DNA from: Ramazzottius varieornatus
Lineage: Eukaryota > Tardigrada > Eutardigrada > Parachela > Ramazzottiidae
Assembly: GCA_001949185.1 (NCBI GenBank)
Contig: BDGG01000016.1
Span: forward strand, 1,031,313-1,095,312
Reading direction: 5' to 3'
DNA: 64,000 nt
The position numbers and the translations under genes were made by a program. Shown one piece after another: positions 27,301-39,736 of this stretch. Within the stretch, counting starts at the first letter, position 1, and every line of letters begins with the position of its first letter. The notes below the pieces were generated by a model that worked only from the letters and a program-made list of their open reading frames with translations, was not told the origin of the DNA and made no database searches.

Positions 27301-30300
27301 ATGGGTATCAGAAAGATCTCAAAGAACATCAATGAGCATGAACAAGCGCAGGCAAATCCACAGCCTGAGTAAGACATCTTTTGTTTGATTGATTTTGGGC
27401 CATTCTCAATCCTATATAAAAAGCATTGATTGAAGCAGAGTGTTGATTGACTTGAGCTGGATGTTACCGCTTCGAATATAATCCTGTTCTTCTTTTTCCA
27501 GGGCGCCGATGAAGGAACGGCTCAGTAACTGCTCAGATACAGAGGAAAGCCAGCCTCCTAAAGAAGAAGTGACGGTGATAAAGAAAAGTTTCTCCTCGCA
27601 GCTGTCAAGGAATTTGTCCCAGACGGAGAACGTCTCCAGCCTCAGCGTCGTTCTTGAGAGTGCTCCCACCTCTCCTGCGGTTACCACTCCCAACAAGGCC
27701 AAGACCACCCTGTTCTCACGGATCCGAAAAGTGCCGATGAATGGAGGTAAGATATCTCTTGACCAATCTTCGATGGCCGAAGCTGAAGAGCGATGGTAAT
27801 CAGAGAACGTTCAATGGTAATTCGCACACGGGTGCAGCCATGGTGCGCCGCCCCGTGAATAAACTTGTACATATCTCCGCTTAATTAACAGGAGACCAGT
27901 GGACGGTGGCGTACCGCACAGCCGACCATTCTACCAGGCTGTGTCGTGCAACAGGTGGTGCGTTGAAAACGGAAACTATCGCCCAAATTTTGCAAGTTTC
28001 TTTTTCCCTATGATAGGTAGAAAACTAGCAGTGATGGACTGATGAAGAGGTGGTAGGGTAACTGAGGCTTTGTTAGGAGGATCCTGTCGATGCGGATGCG
28101 ACAGTCTGAAAGCCTGGGCTTTCGAGTAAGAGATCTCTGAGTCCTCAGCTCAAATGATCACTTTACTTGTCCAACCACAGGTCAGAGACACCATATTTAC
28201 TTTGTTCGCCTTTTGAAATCATTTTCTAGTTACGTCTGGTGTGGGCAGTCGTTGTGGAGGAAAACAATGGCTGCAACGTGCTTTGTTGAGCGCGCTTTTA
28301 GCCGTTGTATATCTCTGTCAATCAAAAATCAAAAAAGCTTCCTGTTTTCGCCTCGTCGCACCTTGAAAGACTTTGTTTGGGGATTTTCTTAATGAGAACT
28401 GCTCACGTTGGGGGTTCGTTGTGCTGACTGCAATTACGGAGAACCTTGACCAGAAGCATGCGTTGTCGTTGAGGGTTTTCTGGCACAGTAGATTAGCCAT
28501 CGTTCTAGGTGCGGTACAGGCAACCTTTGGAACTTGCCAATCTTTCCTGTCCGTCATGCAGTACAAAGTAGCAGGTGCTGGAAGTAATAACTAGAAATCA
28601 GGACCTACATTTCTGTTTGAGGAGCCTAATCTTTTCAGATCTGGTACGGAGACAAAGACAGAACAGTTCGCGGAAACGAGGTTGGCCATAGGGCACAAGA
28701 AGGAAACAAGAGAATTATTACGTCTGCGTGTTTCTTCGTGTCGACCTTGAAGCGTTCCTCTTCAGTGAGCATTGAAGTCGCTCTTGAAGAACTTGAAGAA
28801 AGGCTGGGCTATTATCGTATCGGACTGAGCGTATTCTTTCTGTGCTCCGATGGCGGTTAAGAGCTGTGATGGTAAGAGAGGCAAGAGGACATTGCATGCG
28901 GCTGGTTAGATCATCCGCAGCCGTTAAACGACTCGATGGGGCAGTTCGTATTACCAGCGCGTTGTGCAACATCTTGTCGTGTTTTTTTTGTTGACAGAGG
29001 CTGGCTGGCCAACAAGTTTGCTAATTTATAGACGGTTAAAGTCCGCTGCTGGTACTAAGCCTTACTCGAGAAGGATCTTCAGCAGAAATGGCCGAGGGCT
29101 GCTGTGTACCCAACAACCTTTGTCGTGTCGCACGACGAATTGTTGTTGTGATTATGCACCCTTCTTCTAGCTACCTAGAATGCCTCCGGATGTTAGGAAA
29201 GTCCCTACAAGTTCACTTCTTCATGACAGTTCGCAAACCAGGCCCGGTTGAGGCATATTCGGTGTTGCGGAAAGTACAGTATCGGAAATTTATCCCTGCA
29301 GGGTCTTACATTTGCACGGTTTTCCCGGATTCTAACTAGAATTACGCTCTTGTAATCGGTGTTCCCAATCGGAAACCGAAAAACACATCCAAGTGGAAGA
29401 CCCTGCAGGAGTGCATTTCCTGCATTATAGAAATTTGAAGAAACAAGAGCCATCCAATCAACAACCACAATCAAGGGCAAACTGGCCGATGGTCCAGTTT
29501 GCAGCCGTGCGCGTCACAATGCGCTTAACCGTTAACGGTCTGTACATGACGTCACTGCGGAGCGTTTGATTGTTGATTGGTTTGAGGGATTTTGGCGTTG
29601 ATAAGGAAGTTGCAGACAGCGTTTTCTGCTGTCGTCTCGGTGTTTGCAAACCCGAAGTTGAGCTATTGTGGAAACAGACGCTTTGGTGTATTGCCAGGCT
29701 TCCGAGGCTATTTCCGGCACAAATTTGCATAGTCAGTGGATTTTTCCTGTTTGATGGAAGGCAGCGATTAAGTCGCTGCAGCATGGACGAACAGGTTCCT
29801 TGCTTGGTCTGCCACGCGGATTAAACGCAGCCGTTGCTGACGCGATAAACCTCAAAACTGGTCTTCTGTAAAGTCAAACACAAATCCCACCAGCAATGGT
29901 CAGTGAAGTTGAATTGTCAGGACACAAGAAAGCTGTCGAAACGTAAACCTCCGACAACCACACTTCCTCAATTCCGCTCTTGTCAATATTGATTCGCCAG
30001 GACTTATTTTTCGCTTTACAAGAAACTTACGCGGAAGCGGATGATTGAGGAATGTCAAGCAAGACAAAAAACACTGAAGCTGGTCATGCAGCTCGGCGCC
30101 ACACAGAAGACCATTCATAGACAGAGAATGTGTTGTTCCAAGCACACACCCCGACATCTGGAATATTTTTGTTTGAGATTGAATAGTTATAACATCGATC
30201 AGCATTTGTGTTCATCCACATTCCCAGGAGGTCTTTTATACATCCAAATTCCCCGACGGGAATGTGACGAGCCTAGCTGGGAAAAGTAGGTTTCAAAGCC

Positions 30301-33300
30301 AGGCTCGTTCATCCGTGTTCCAACGGTTGTACGTGCGCGCACGGCACGGCCCGCCATGGTCAGTCTGAAAGGTCAGCCGTTGGGCACTCAGTGACCATTG
30401 ACCAGCCAGAACCGTTGGCTTGATTGGCTTCTCACTTACCAGTTGATTAAGCGGCACATACAATGGTTTCCCTTCTGACTTCCGGGCAGGCCTTCCCGTC
30501 CTCACTCAATCAGAACTTCATCCTTCTGCATGTTTTCCAGCTTGTATATCAATTTATCAATCGAAGTAGTTTGGAAGTGACATGCTACCAGCTGGTGAAT
30601 GTTTAGTGAGGTGCCAACGTGCAATTGCCCCTGGAGCTAACGAACGCTCTCTGTGTCCATGGAAAGTTCCGGTTCTGGGTGTCGCATAATTCTGTTCGGG
30701 AAGTTGTTGATGTTCAGATTGACTTTATGGCTTAATGACTTTGCTGTAACGTCAGAAAAAGCAACATAATTTATGGCTAAATCGAGGAGGTAACAGGTGG
30801 AGATGATCAGTAGTCATAAAACGATCGTTTTGTCAAGTTTAATTTTGGTCTTACGATGAACTCGAGCTTCCGACCAGGTTCTCCGTTGTGCCATGTCACG
30901 TCGGATTATTTTAATAATCCTTCTGGCACAGTTGGCCATCTGGGTAGATTTACTAGCTTAGGCCACTTGCATGCAGAGAACAGCACATCTCCATTCACAA
31001 GCCAAGAAAAACAAAAATATTAAACGGAATGAACAGCAAAAACAAGACCGTTCGAAGAGAAATGGTGGCGTCAAGGAACTCTCAATCAGTCACCTTTAAT
31101 CAGGTGCTTCCCACTGCTTGAATTGCTCAGGGGGAACGTGAGCACTAGTCACAAGCTAAGATATTCAACATTGACCGTAAACTAAATACACCAGAAAGCC
31201 GAAAAGAAAAAGACCAACAAAAGCTTTGCGGCGTGATACTGGCACTGTGACGAGTATGACGTCACGGTACGATGTGGCCATTGACGCGGAATAACCGTGT
31301 GCGTTGGATACCGCGGTGACGTCAGGGACGTGCGCGAGTGAGGTTGGGCAGTTGCGGGGTTCCTGTCGCACGTTTTAGGTTCTGCCATTTTAGCTGTGGT
31401 CAAGCTCTGGTAGACTTGGGTTAATGGTTCCTTCTTCTTTCAGAGCCTGGTCAAATGGATGTGTTTCACTTCGAAGGGGAAGGTTTGACGTACAAAGGCA
31501 AGCTGATCGGCATCAAAGATGTGGACGGACCACGCGGAGACGAAATGTGCCAAGCAGCCATGCAAGAGTTGACTGCCGCCCTGAAACAGTCCAAAGAACA
31601 CAAAGCCCGCATCACCATTTCCGTCTCGTTGCAAGGCCTGAAACTGAAAGACGAGAAAGGAACGGTAAGTCGTTCAAGAAGTTCTTTCTTTGATTTCTAT
31701 TCTCGAATTCTCGAGATAGCGGCAAATGACGTGAAGGTGATCGTTTTCCTAAGCGGCGCACACTACTAGCCAAAAAAACGGAAACGTGCGCCGCTTGAGG
31801 TGACGATTATGTGCAATTCGTTCACTGACGTGTTATTTTCCATGAATTTTTTGGTCCGAGAGAAAGAACGTTGACTTAGTTCTTCTTGACGTTCTTTGGG
31901 GTGAGAAGTGGGTCTAGTGATGCGCATGAACGAGCGGTGCACGTGTGAGCGATGACAGTGGCGGATGGTGATGCTCGGAGATGAAGAGAAGAGGACAGTG
32001 TCTCATCACGAAAGAACACACAGTGTGGTGTTGCGTTGACCTGTCTTTCTGGTGTTTGGTGTACCCATGTGCATCACTGAAAGACTTGTCGAGCATGCTA
32101 TACAATTCAATGTCTGTTTGTGTTGATGGCTCTTTGAAAAGCGAGACGAGAGCTCAATGTGTTTATGTTGACAGACGGTTCTGCATGAGCACGCCGTGCC
32201 AAAGATTTCCTACATCTGGAGGGACCAGTCGGATCAACGGGCCTTCGCTTACGTCTATGGCACCCCAGAAACGGGACACAAAATGATCGCCATCAAAATC
32301 GCGGACAAATCGGTAATAAATTGAATAACAGAACTCTACTTCTCTCACATACCTGCATCCAGTGCTCGGCTGTTATACGGTGGTACCTTGTGTGCAGGTT
32401 GTGAGAATGAGCGAGAATGTTTTCCAAGTTAGAAAATTCCTGGTCTGCTGGAATTTAGCTTCTTGGTCTTTGGCCTTTGAGTAATGATGTCTGAAGAGTT
32501 AGTGAAGATGGTCGACGGAGGTGTATGTCTAACGAAGCGTCTTGTCCTTGCAGGCGGATGCCCTTGTGGGTAGTATTCATCAGCTCTTCCAAGTTGCTTT
32601 TCGCTTGAAGCAGCACGAGCTTGAGCTAGCCAAGAAGGGTCAAGATGATACGGTGAGCAATGGCAGTGACGGTAGCAGCGACGGCAGGAAGGAGAATGGC
32701 CAGTCTGCAACGGGGGTAAGGTCGATCGAGATGTTACACTGATTTACACTCTCTTCATTTAACCACCCACTTTACACCTGTCTGAGGTCGTACTTCACGC
32801 TTCCTTCACTCGAATGTAGGGGAAGGACAGTGAAGGTAATTATCACTGAATACGGTAATCAACGAGGTGTTTTCTGGGCTTTTACAGACGGATACAATAC
32901 AGCAGCATGGTGGAACAAGGAGAACCGGTGGTAAAGTGGACGAGGCCAATCTTCTCGACTTGGAAAGCGAGCTCTTCAGTTTATCACAGGTATGAAGCAC
33001 TCTTCAAAGAAGTAGAAAAAACCTCTGAAGACGAAGCTCTATCCACAGTCAAGGAAGTTAGAAAGAACCTTGCCTTGAAATTCGGTGTGAGGACACGAGA
33101 ATCGAAGTCCGGCCAAACAAACTCGACAAGATTTTATCATTTCGTAAGTAGCGCACGGTTCCAGTCATTTAGACTGAAACGTGCGCCACTTTTACGAACT
33201 CGAGAAGCCCGTTTTCCCAAGTGACTCACACTTATAGTACTGTTAACTGGTAACGTGCGCCACTTTGAAAATCAATCTCGTCATGTTTGTTCGCCGATCT

Positions 33301-35338
33301 CCCATCAACCATAAATGCTTGGGAACCCCCAATGACCATTCGGGATTTCCCAAGCATCTATGAAGTGATATGAGGTGTTTTCTATACTTCCTCAGCTTAA
33401 GTTTGCATAGCACCGATGACATTTTTGTCCTCCAGGGCTTGGAGCAGATGAACCACATGCAAGCTCACGTTGCTCCGCCGACTGGTCAAGATGGCTGGGC
33501 CGACTTCGATGGAGCGTCGGGAAGTATGGGAAGTACCGGTAGTTCTACTGGCAGTTCGGGCATCTCCTGTGACCAGATGTCGTCGGCTTCTTCTACCAGC
33601 TCGTCGTCGTCAGAAGCGCTGGGTGGTGGTCGTGGTAGCACTCCGCAGAGCATTCGCACCATCACACCAGATCCCTTCGACACCATGGTCCAGTACCAGA
33701 CGCCGCCACCAGCTATGGTGGTTCCGCGACCTGTTCCGGGACAGATGCAAGGTAAAGTGCAGATCGAAAACTTGGGAAAGTTTGTTACGGATTTTGCCAT
33801 TCTGCTGTATGTAGGCGGCTGACAGTTGGCTCTGAAGCTTTCGTTGACAAACATACAGCAACAGCGGCTGACAAGCTGGTCTTCTGTATGCAGATGTGTG
33901 AAACCTGATGTATAACTATCGCACACCTGCGTACTACTTGTATCTTTATTCACGGTAGCGTTGGTTGCAGGTGCTTCTGGTTGGGGAGGCAGTCCGTCAC
34001 TGATGATGGCACCACCAGGAGCCATGCCGTTGCCACAGATGCATGGTATGCCGATGTTCGTCCCGCAGATGTCGATGGCAGGAAACGTGGGCATGATGGG
34101 CGGTGGTTTCGTTCCGGTCACTACGCCACCGGCGGTCATTGTCAACGAAGGAGTCTTTGGAGCAAGCAACCCTTTCGGCCAGGCGTTCGCTCAAGAAACT
34201 CAGAATATCTTTGGTGTCGCCACTGACATGTTCGGTAACAACTCGTTGCTGAACGGTCCGTCAGTCTTCGACCCGCCACCGCCACCACCAGTGAGTCCAA
34301 CATGATGTCGATGTACGCAGGTGCATGAGTAGCAAGTATCGAAATTTCACGCACCTGTATACCGTAAAGTAGGACATCATCGACCAAAAATGTATGTAGG
34401 TGGGTGATGAACAATGGAGCATCCATCGTTCATATGCATATACCTGATGATCGATGAGTGTTTGGGCCGGAATTGTCAGGTCTGTGTGACTGACTGAAGT
34501 TGTGTGCCTTTTTTAGGTGCCGAAAGAAGAAAAGCCCGATCCATTCACACTGAACGACGACCTCTTCGCAGACTTGGGTGGTAGTTTGGGCAAGACTCGG
34601 CCCAACTCTGAGAAGCCCACATTCCCCAAGCCCATCGTTCCCAAGTTGGCCGACCTGAAGGGCGAATCGCCCGTGCTGCGGCCTGCTCTCTCCACCATCG
34701 ACATGAACCTACTGCAGCAGACTGTGATGGCCGTTGGCAGTGTCAGTACCAGTCCGCCACAGGCTTCGCTCATCGACTTGGCCAATTCTTCTTCTGCTCA
34801 AATGAACGGTATGCCTATGCGACGCATTTCCAGTGCCACCAACAGCTTCCAACCAGGAAGCGTAGCAGCGCCGGTGTTGCCTCCGCGTCCTCTGGCTCAT
34901 TCCAACTCGGTGGGAACCTTCCCTGGAATGCTCCCGCCACCTGTACCCATTCCGCGACGAAGTGTCACTCAGGCGCCGGTGCCGGGTGTGGCTGGCTTCG
35001 CGCCACCAGGTAACGCCGCCATCTAAATGAACGTATTTCCCAAATGTCGATCACTGCTTACAGAAAATGACGCTAATAGGCAGACAAGCTCGACAAGACC
35101 GTTTCCCAAGTGGCGCAGGGCTCCAGCCGAGAACAGTGAAAACGTGCGCCACTTGGGAGAACGATCTTGATTGAGTTTGCCAGGCCAGATCTCCATATTG
35201 CACAGAAAGAATTAGAATATTCTAATTTGAAACGTTTTGTCCTTATTTGCAGTCGTGGTGGCCGCGTCGAATCCTTTCGGAATGACGCCAGTGATATCGG
35301 GGAATACGGATCCTTTTGCCGATGCATTCTTCAAGTGA
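27301..35338 (+). CDS. Dab: Disabled (Dab1/Dab2-type) PTB endocytic adaptor
   Basis: Ten exons close exactly in phase: 27301-27368, 27502-27746, 31444-31664, 32175-32312, 32554-32715, 32888-32989, 33436-33751, 33971-34290, 34517-35009, 35253-35338; 716 aa. A Ser-rich N terminus precedes the PTB domain (about residues 108-240), with GEGLTYKGKLIGIKDV, RGDEMCQAAMQEL, HAVPKISYIWRDQ, RAFAYVYGT and QLFQVAFRLKQHELE, closely matching Dab1/2. The long tail is disordered, with NPF motifs (SNPFGQAF, SNPFGMTP), DPF/DLF clathrin-adaptor motifs (DPFTLNDDLFADLGG, DPFADAFF at the C terminus) and proline-rich stretches. Dab binds unphosphorylated FxNPxY tails and PI(4,5)P2, linking LDL-receptor-family cargo to AP-2 and clathrin. 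A 3.7-kb intron separates exons 2 and 3. Confidence 0.93.
27747..31443 (+). other. second intron of Disabled (3.7 kb)
   Basis: It is bounded by GTAAGA at 27747 and TTTCAG before 31444. No nested gene is recognisable, and the GTGGCGCAC hairpin, common in other introns here, is absent. Confidence 0.6.
31715..31830. repeat. GTGGCGCAC hairpin family, single unit
   Basis: In Disabled intron 3: AAGCGGCGCACA...CGTGCGCCGCTT. The arms show matching G/C changes on both sides relative to the usual GTGGC/GCCAC. Confidence 0.8.
33107..33302. repeat. GTGGCGCAC hairpin family, two tandem units
   Basis: In Disabled intron 6: AAGTAGCGCACGG...CGTGCGCCACTT, then AAGTGACTCACAC...CGTGCGCCACTT, with shared boundary sequence. 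Confidence 0.8.
33312..33360. repeat. short inverted repeat in a Disabled intron
   Basis: ATGCTTGGGAA and TTCCCAAGCAT face each other about 25 bases apart, directly after the tandem hairpin pair and before exon 7. Confidence 0.6.
35078..35182. repeat. GTGGCGCAC hairpin family, well-preserved unit
   Basis: In the last Disabled intron: GCTCGACAAGACCGTTTCCC, AAGTGGCGCAGGG...CGTGCGCCACTT, GGGAGAACGATCTTGATTGA. Confidence 0.85.
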
Positions 35339-36053
35339 GGCAGTCAACAGTGTAACATGGTGTCTTGTGGGCAAGTGGTGCTCGTCGATGGACTTTCCAA
35401 AGCTGGTTTAATTGTGAATATCCTGGTGATTTCCCACACGCGGTGCTTCATGGCCGTGTCTGGTGTACAAAAGAATACACGAACGATACAGCCGCAATAT
35501 TCTTCCTCTGCAAATTTATGCTGGCTTAACTCGGTCTTGAAAAGTGCTTTTAAGCTTTTCCGCAGTTTTCTTTTATTATGTTGATTATGTGATCTGATAG
35601 TTTCGTCTTCGAAGTCACATAATTTCGCTCTGGATATTACTTTCCTTTGAGGTTTACCGGTGGGATGCATGGAGTTTCATAGCCGAGGGTTTTTTCTTTA
35701 CATGCCACGCTTCTTTGGCTTCTTTTTTATCGACTATTTTTCGATATACCTTTCGTCTTCCTGTGTTCACTTTTTATTCAACCGTATTTCAACTCGATCT
35801 ATCGCATATCATACCCTTTTGTTTGCATGTTTATTAACCAACGTAGTTGTAAAGATATCTGTAACAAACGAAGTTCCCCTCTTCCGCTTGTACCAACAAC
35901 AGACGACGAATTCCAAACTGGCAGTTTGTTAAAAAAGACATTTACAAAGTACAAGAGATCACAGATTCAGACAAGGCTCAGCACACATCGCTGCTAACTT
36001 CCTCGACATGCAAGAGACCGAGCTGTTGAGCAGGGCAGTAATCCGTTCTTTTT
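35339..36053. other. convergent 3' spacer between Disabled and the protease
   Basis: AT-rich presumed 3' UTRs. TTTATT at 35773-35778 could be a minus-strand polyadenylation signal for the protease. No gene is seen. Confidence 0.45.
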
Positions 36054-39000
36054 TCACCGTCGAGGTAAATCGCTTCTTTCTCTGAGACCGAACGCTGCAG
36101 TTGGGTCCATCCTGAAGTAATTCCAGTTGGACGCCACGATGCTTTCTATCCAGTCTTTCACAAAGAAGATGTTGGTGTAGAAACCAGGAACGTTCTCTTG
36201 ACCACAGCCGTAGCCTTTACTGACAATACCGATCAACTCCCAGTAGTTACCGCGGGACGCCAACAAAGGACCTCCAGAGTCGCCCTACAACAAGAACGAA
36301 CCTGCAAGCTTTTCAACACATGGTAAGTCTGTTCGGCCTGACTCGCTTACTCTGCAAGCGTCTTGGTTGGGTCTTCCTCCCGCACAAATATACTGCGGCT
36401 TGATTTCCTCGTAAATATTCTTGCTTCTCAACTGCAAGTAACACTGCCATGGGAAAAGGATGGGGAGCTTGACTTCTTGAAGAACCATCGGCAAGTTCGA
36501 CCGATCGTCAGCTGAAATTAGGAAACCACGTCAGATACAAGAGTATTGAGGTGAATATCGGGGACTTTGTGGACGCAGGTGAGTGACGGGCCGACCAGAA
36601 AACTGCCTGTATTTCGCACCAACCTGCATACATATCTGGTTCTATGTATGTAGGTAGGTGACAGACAGGCGAGAAAAGCGCCTGCATCGCTCGTCCACCT
36701 GCACACACGGGTTGCCAACGGTGAAAGTATCACTTACTTTCTTTCCGTTTGCCCCACCCGAGCACAGTTCCCATCTCACCCAAATGTTCACCACTGGGAA
36801 GGCACACCGGCCTAATATGCGGCTTGAACTTGATGGGCGTTTCCAGCTGGACCAGCGCCACGTCGAAGGAGGACTGTGTGGCGTTGAAGAACGGATGGAT
36901 AAAGGCCCGTGAGATCGATACGGTTTCCGGACCGAACAACCCGAGGTCCTCTTCGTCCATACTGTAAAGTCCTATCCGGATAGCCAGGTCCCGGTAGTAC
37001 CCATACTGGAAGTTCTTGTAGACGCAGTGAGCGGCTGTGATGAGGAACTGTTCGTTCAAGATGGTGGCGCCACAGCGGAGACGGTTGGAACTGAGCAGGA
37101 CCGCCATCCATGGCCAGGCTCCAAAGTCACTGGGCCGACCACCGAGAATACGGGCTGTACGACTGAAAAGACCGTGACGGACACCACAGAAGGTCTGAGA
37201 GGAAGTCGTCGGGGAAGACATGTTGAGCGTTACTTGCGGTTGAACTGGTTGAAGAATGTGTGGTTGTGTGAGGTTGAAGGCGAAAGGTACAGGAATGTTT
37301 ATCTGTTCAGGCTGTGGTGGCATTTGTGGTATGAGCTGAGTTTGAGGTGGAGCGAACTGGGGGACGAACGCGGTGTAAGGGCCATTGGGACCGTAAGCAA
37401 TGTACTGTTGTTGCGCTATGGGTTGTGGCGGAGGTGGTACATTTTGGTCAGGGGAGAAACTTCCTGGTTGGGAAATTTGTAGTATTTGTGGCTGGTTGTT
37501 TGGGAAGAATGTCTGTTGTGGCGGCTGGAATTGTGCTGGAGGACCGAACGGACCTGGTAATGGGCTGTTTTGAAACTGGGGAGGAAACGGACCCGGAAAG
37601 GAGTTTGTGTTTGGTGGTTGGGCAAAGCTATGTGGCTGGTTTGGTAGAATGTATGGTGGACCCTGTGATGGTTGGTACGGCATGCTAGGTTGATTAGGTG
37701 GCTGCAGTTGACCGGAAGTGGATACGCTCGGCTGAAAGTACGGTGGCACCATTCTGTTTGGCTGTGCGTTCTGATCGTTAATCGCCTACGAAGAATTGTC
37801 AGTCATCTTTCTTTCGTGCTGATGGATCTTCTTACAAAAAAATCGTGCGCGAACTAGTGAGAGTTGTTTTACATGCAAATAGAAAATTTCGGTGAAACCA
37901 TTACGAAGAACCATTATCTGCAACGATTTAGAATCAATCAATTCGGACACAGGCAAACAGTCTCGATAATATCGTATTCCCACGTGGCGCACGCTTCTGG
38001 TAGATAACACTGACAGCCTGCGCCACTTGGGTAGACAGGCCCGACACTGGGCAGATCAGGACCGTTTTTGCAAGTGGCGCACACTCTCAGCAGGTAACAA
38101 AGAGAACGTGCGCCACTTGGGGAAACAATCTTGTCGAGTTTGGCGATGTCCGAACTAACTTTACCACTCTCGCAGTATTCTTACCTGTTCTGTCCATCCA
38201 TTGGGGGGACCTGGTTGAGTCTTCTGTGGTAACTCAACCGGCACTTTACCCGGCAAGTAGCTCATCTTGGTATTATCGTTGGGAGGAAGCAACTCCAAGG
38301 GGCTCTTGTCATACCCGTAGAACTTGTTGGGAACCGAGACAAAGTTGACCAGATGGCCGGACTTTGGTCGTGTTGGGGTGTATGGAGCATTGAGGTCCGC
38401 GTCTTTCTGTCGGTTGATGTCATCAAGAACCGCAGAGGCCAAGTTAGTGCTACGGTTGCTGGAGAAGCAGCAGATGCCACCGGGTAAGAGTATCTGCGTA
38501 CCCGCGGAGTTCAGCGCGACCTCGCAGGCTGTCTGCGGCTGCACTCTTTGCAGGATGGGACAGTTGGACATGAAGGTACAACTGGCTTCCCGCGAACATT
38601 TCTGCTTGGGGATGTTAAGTGTCTCAATGCGAGGTTCTGTAAAAGAGATACATGCTCGGTGTTGGTACGATAGACTAACTGGGAGCTCAGCGAACAGACC
38701 CGACAAGGTTGTTTTTCAAAGTGACGCACGTTTTCAGCATCATTGGCTGGATTCGTGCGCCACTTGGAAACCGAATCTGCTGAGTTTGTTTGCTCAAGTG
38801 ACGCACTGTTCCAGTGTTACTAGCTGGTCGCGTGCGCCACCTGGAAAAAAGACATGTGTTTGCTCAGGTCCGAATTGGGGCGAGAAGAAATGATTTGTTA
38901 CTGGTAGATAATATAAAGATAAAATGACGTTTTATGGGTCAGAAAATTGTAATTAAGACCACAACCACGCTTTCGGTTTCGCTTGGTGGAATTCATAATC

Positions 39001-39736
39001 AACTCGGAAAATCTCTTCATCGACGCATCGTTCTCGTTCAAGGAGCGACGGTCGAAAAGCGCATAAGTAGGTGGCGGCACCGCTGTCGCCGATGCTGGGC
39101 ACGGGTTTACAAATTAATTGAGCGTTTTGTATGGAAATTGAAATGTTGGAATAAGTTATGCTCAACCACAATTAACCGTCAACCGTGAAGCCTTCAATCA
39201 GGTAACGTGGGATACCTCACCACAAACTATTTCGCCCACGAAAGCGTTCTTTTAGAACCTCAGTGTCTCGGTATCATGCAGAAATTCCAAACCAGACCAG
39301 TTCCACAGCCTCTTTTTGCACTAGTTTTTTATTAAGTCTCGGTTGAAGCCCCGACACTTCGTTAAAACTGAGTTGACCCACAAAAGATTCCCGGATACAC
39401 ATCGTGAGATAACTTCACGGCGGTCTGCAGTTCTTGGTGCTCGTGGCTCGGACAAAGTTATTAGCCGACCAGGAAGTAATTACACCACAACGAGAGGCTT
39501 CGTTTAGCACTTGAATCACGGTGGAGCTCTTCACACTCGAAAAGACTAAATCATGCACTCATACCTGCACCGATCACATCGCTTCCCCTCCGATAGTTCA
39601 ACAACCGGTCAGCAATGGGTAAGTCCGGTACGGAACCAAAACTGATATACTGAAGGGAAGTCGATTGCAGGAGATCATCCGCCATGAGTCCTCCATTAAA
39701 CCCCAACAACAAAAATACGGCCACCACGAAGAACAT
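36054..39736 (-). CDS. secreted trypsin-like S1 serine protease with clip-like domain and Pro/Gln-rich linker
   Basis: Five exons (39736-39565, 38636-38185, 37785-36738, 36511-36351, 36284-36054) sum to 2064 nt, 687 aa. The start has a signal peptide (MFFVVAVFLLLGFNGGLMA). A Cys-rich, clip-like segment (CSREASCTFMSNCPIL ... GGICCFS) is in exon 2. About residues 215-400 are an extreme Pro/Gln/Asn-rich linker. The S1 domain starts near residue 423 at RILGGRPSDFGAWPWM. The triad is His in ITAAHC, Asp in SSFDVALVQL and Ser in GDSGGP. DACRGDSGGP puts Asp in the S1 pocket, giving trypsin-like cleavage after Arg/Lys. Arthropod clip proteases act in haemolymph cascades (clotting, melanisation, Toll). 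Two introns each hold a pair of hairpin repeats. Confidence 0.88.
36570..36715. repeat. second small palindrome family (GTATGCAGGTG type)
   Basis: In a protease intron, ACCTGCATACATA faces TATGTATGTAGGT, and outer GCAGGTG and CACCTGC words also pair. Related sequence lies near 33800-33935, 34310-34410 and 47625-47650. Confidence 0.5.
37945..38153. repeat. GTGGCGCAC hairpin family, two tandem units
   Basis: In a protease intron: ACGTGGCGCACGC...CTGCGCCACTTGGG, then AAGTGGCGCACAC...CGTGCGCCACTTGGGG, ending CTTGTCGAGTTTGG. Confidence 0.85.
38693..38866. repeat. GTGGCGCAC hairpin family, two tandem units
   Basis: In the first protease intron: AAGTGACGCACG...CGTGCGCCACTTGG, then AAGTGACGCACTG...CGTGCGCCACCTGG. 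Confidence 0.85.
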
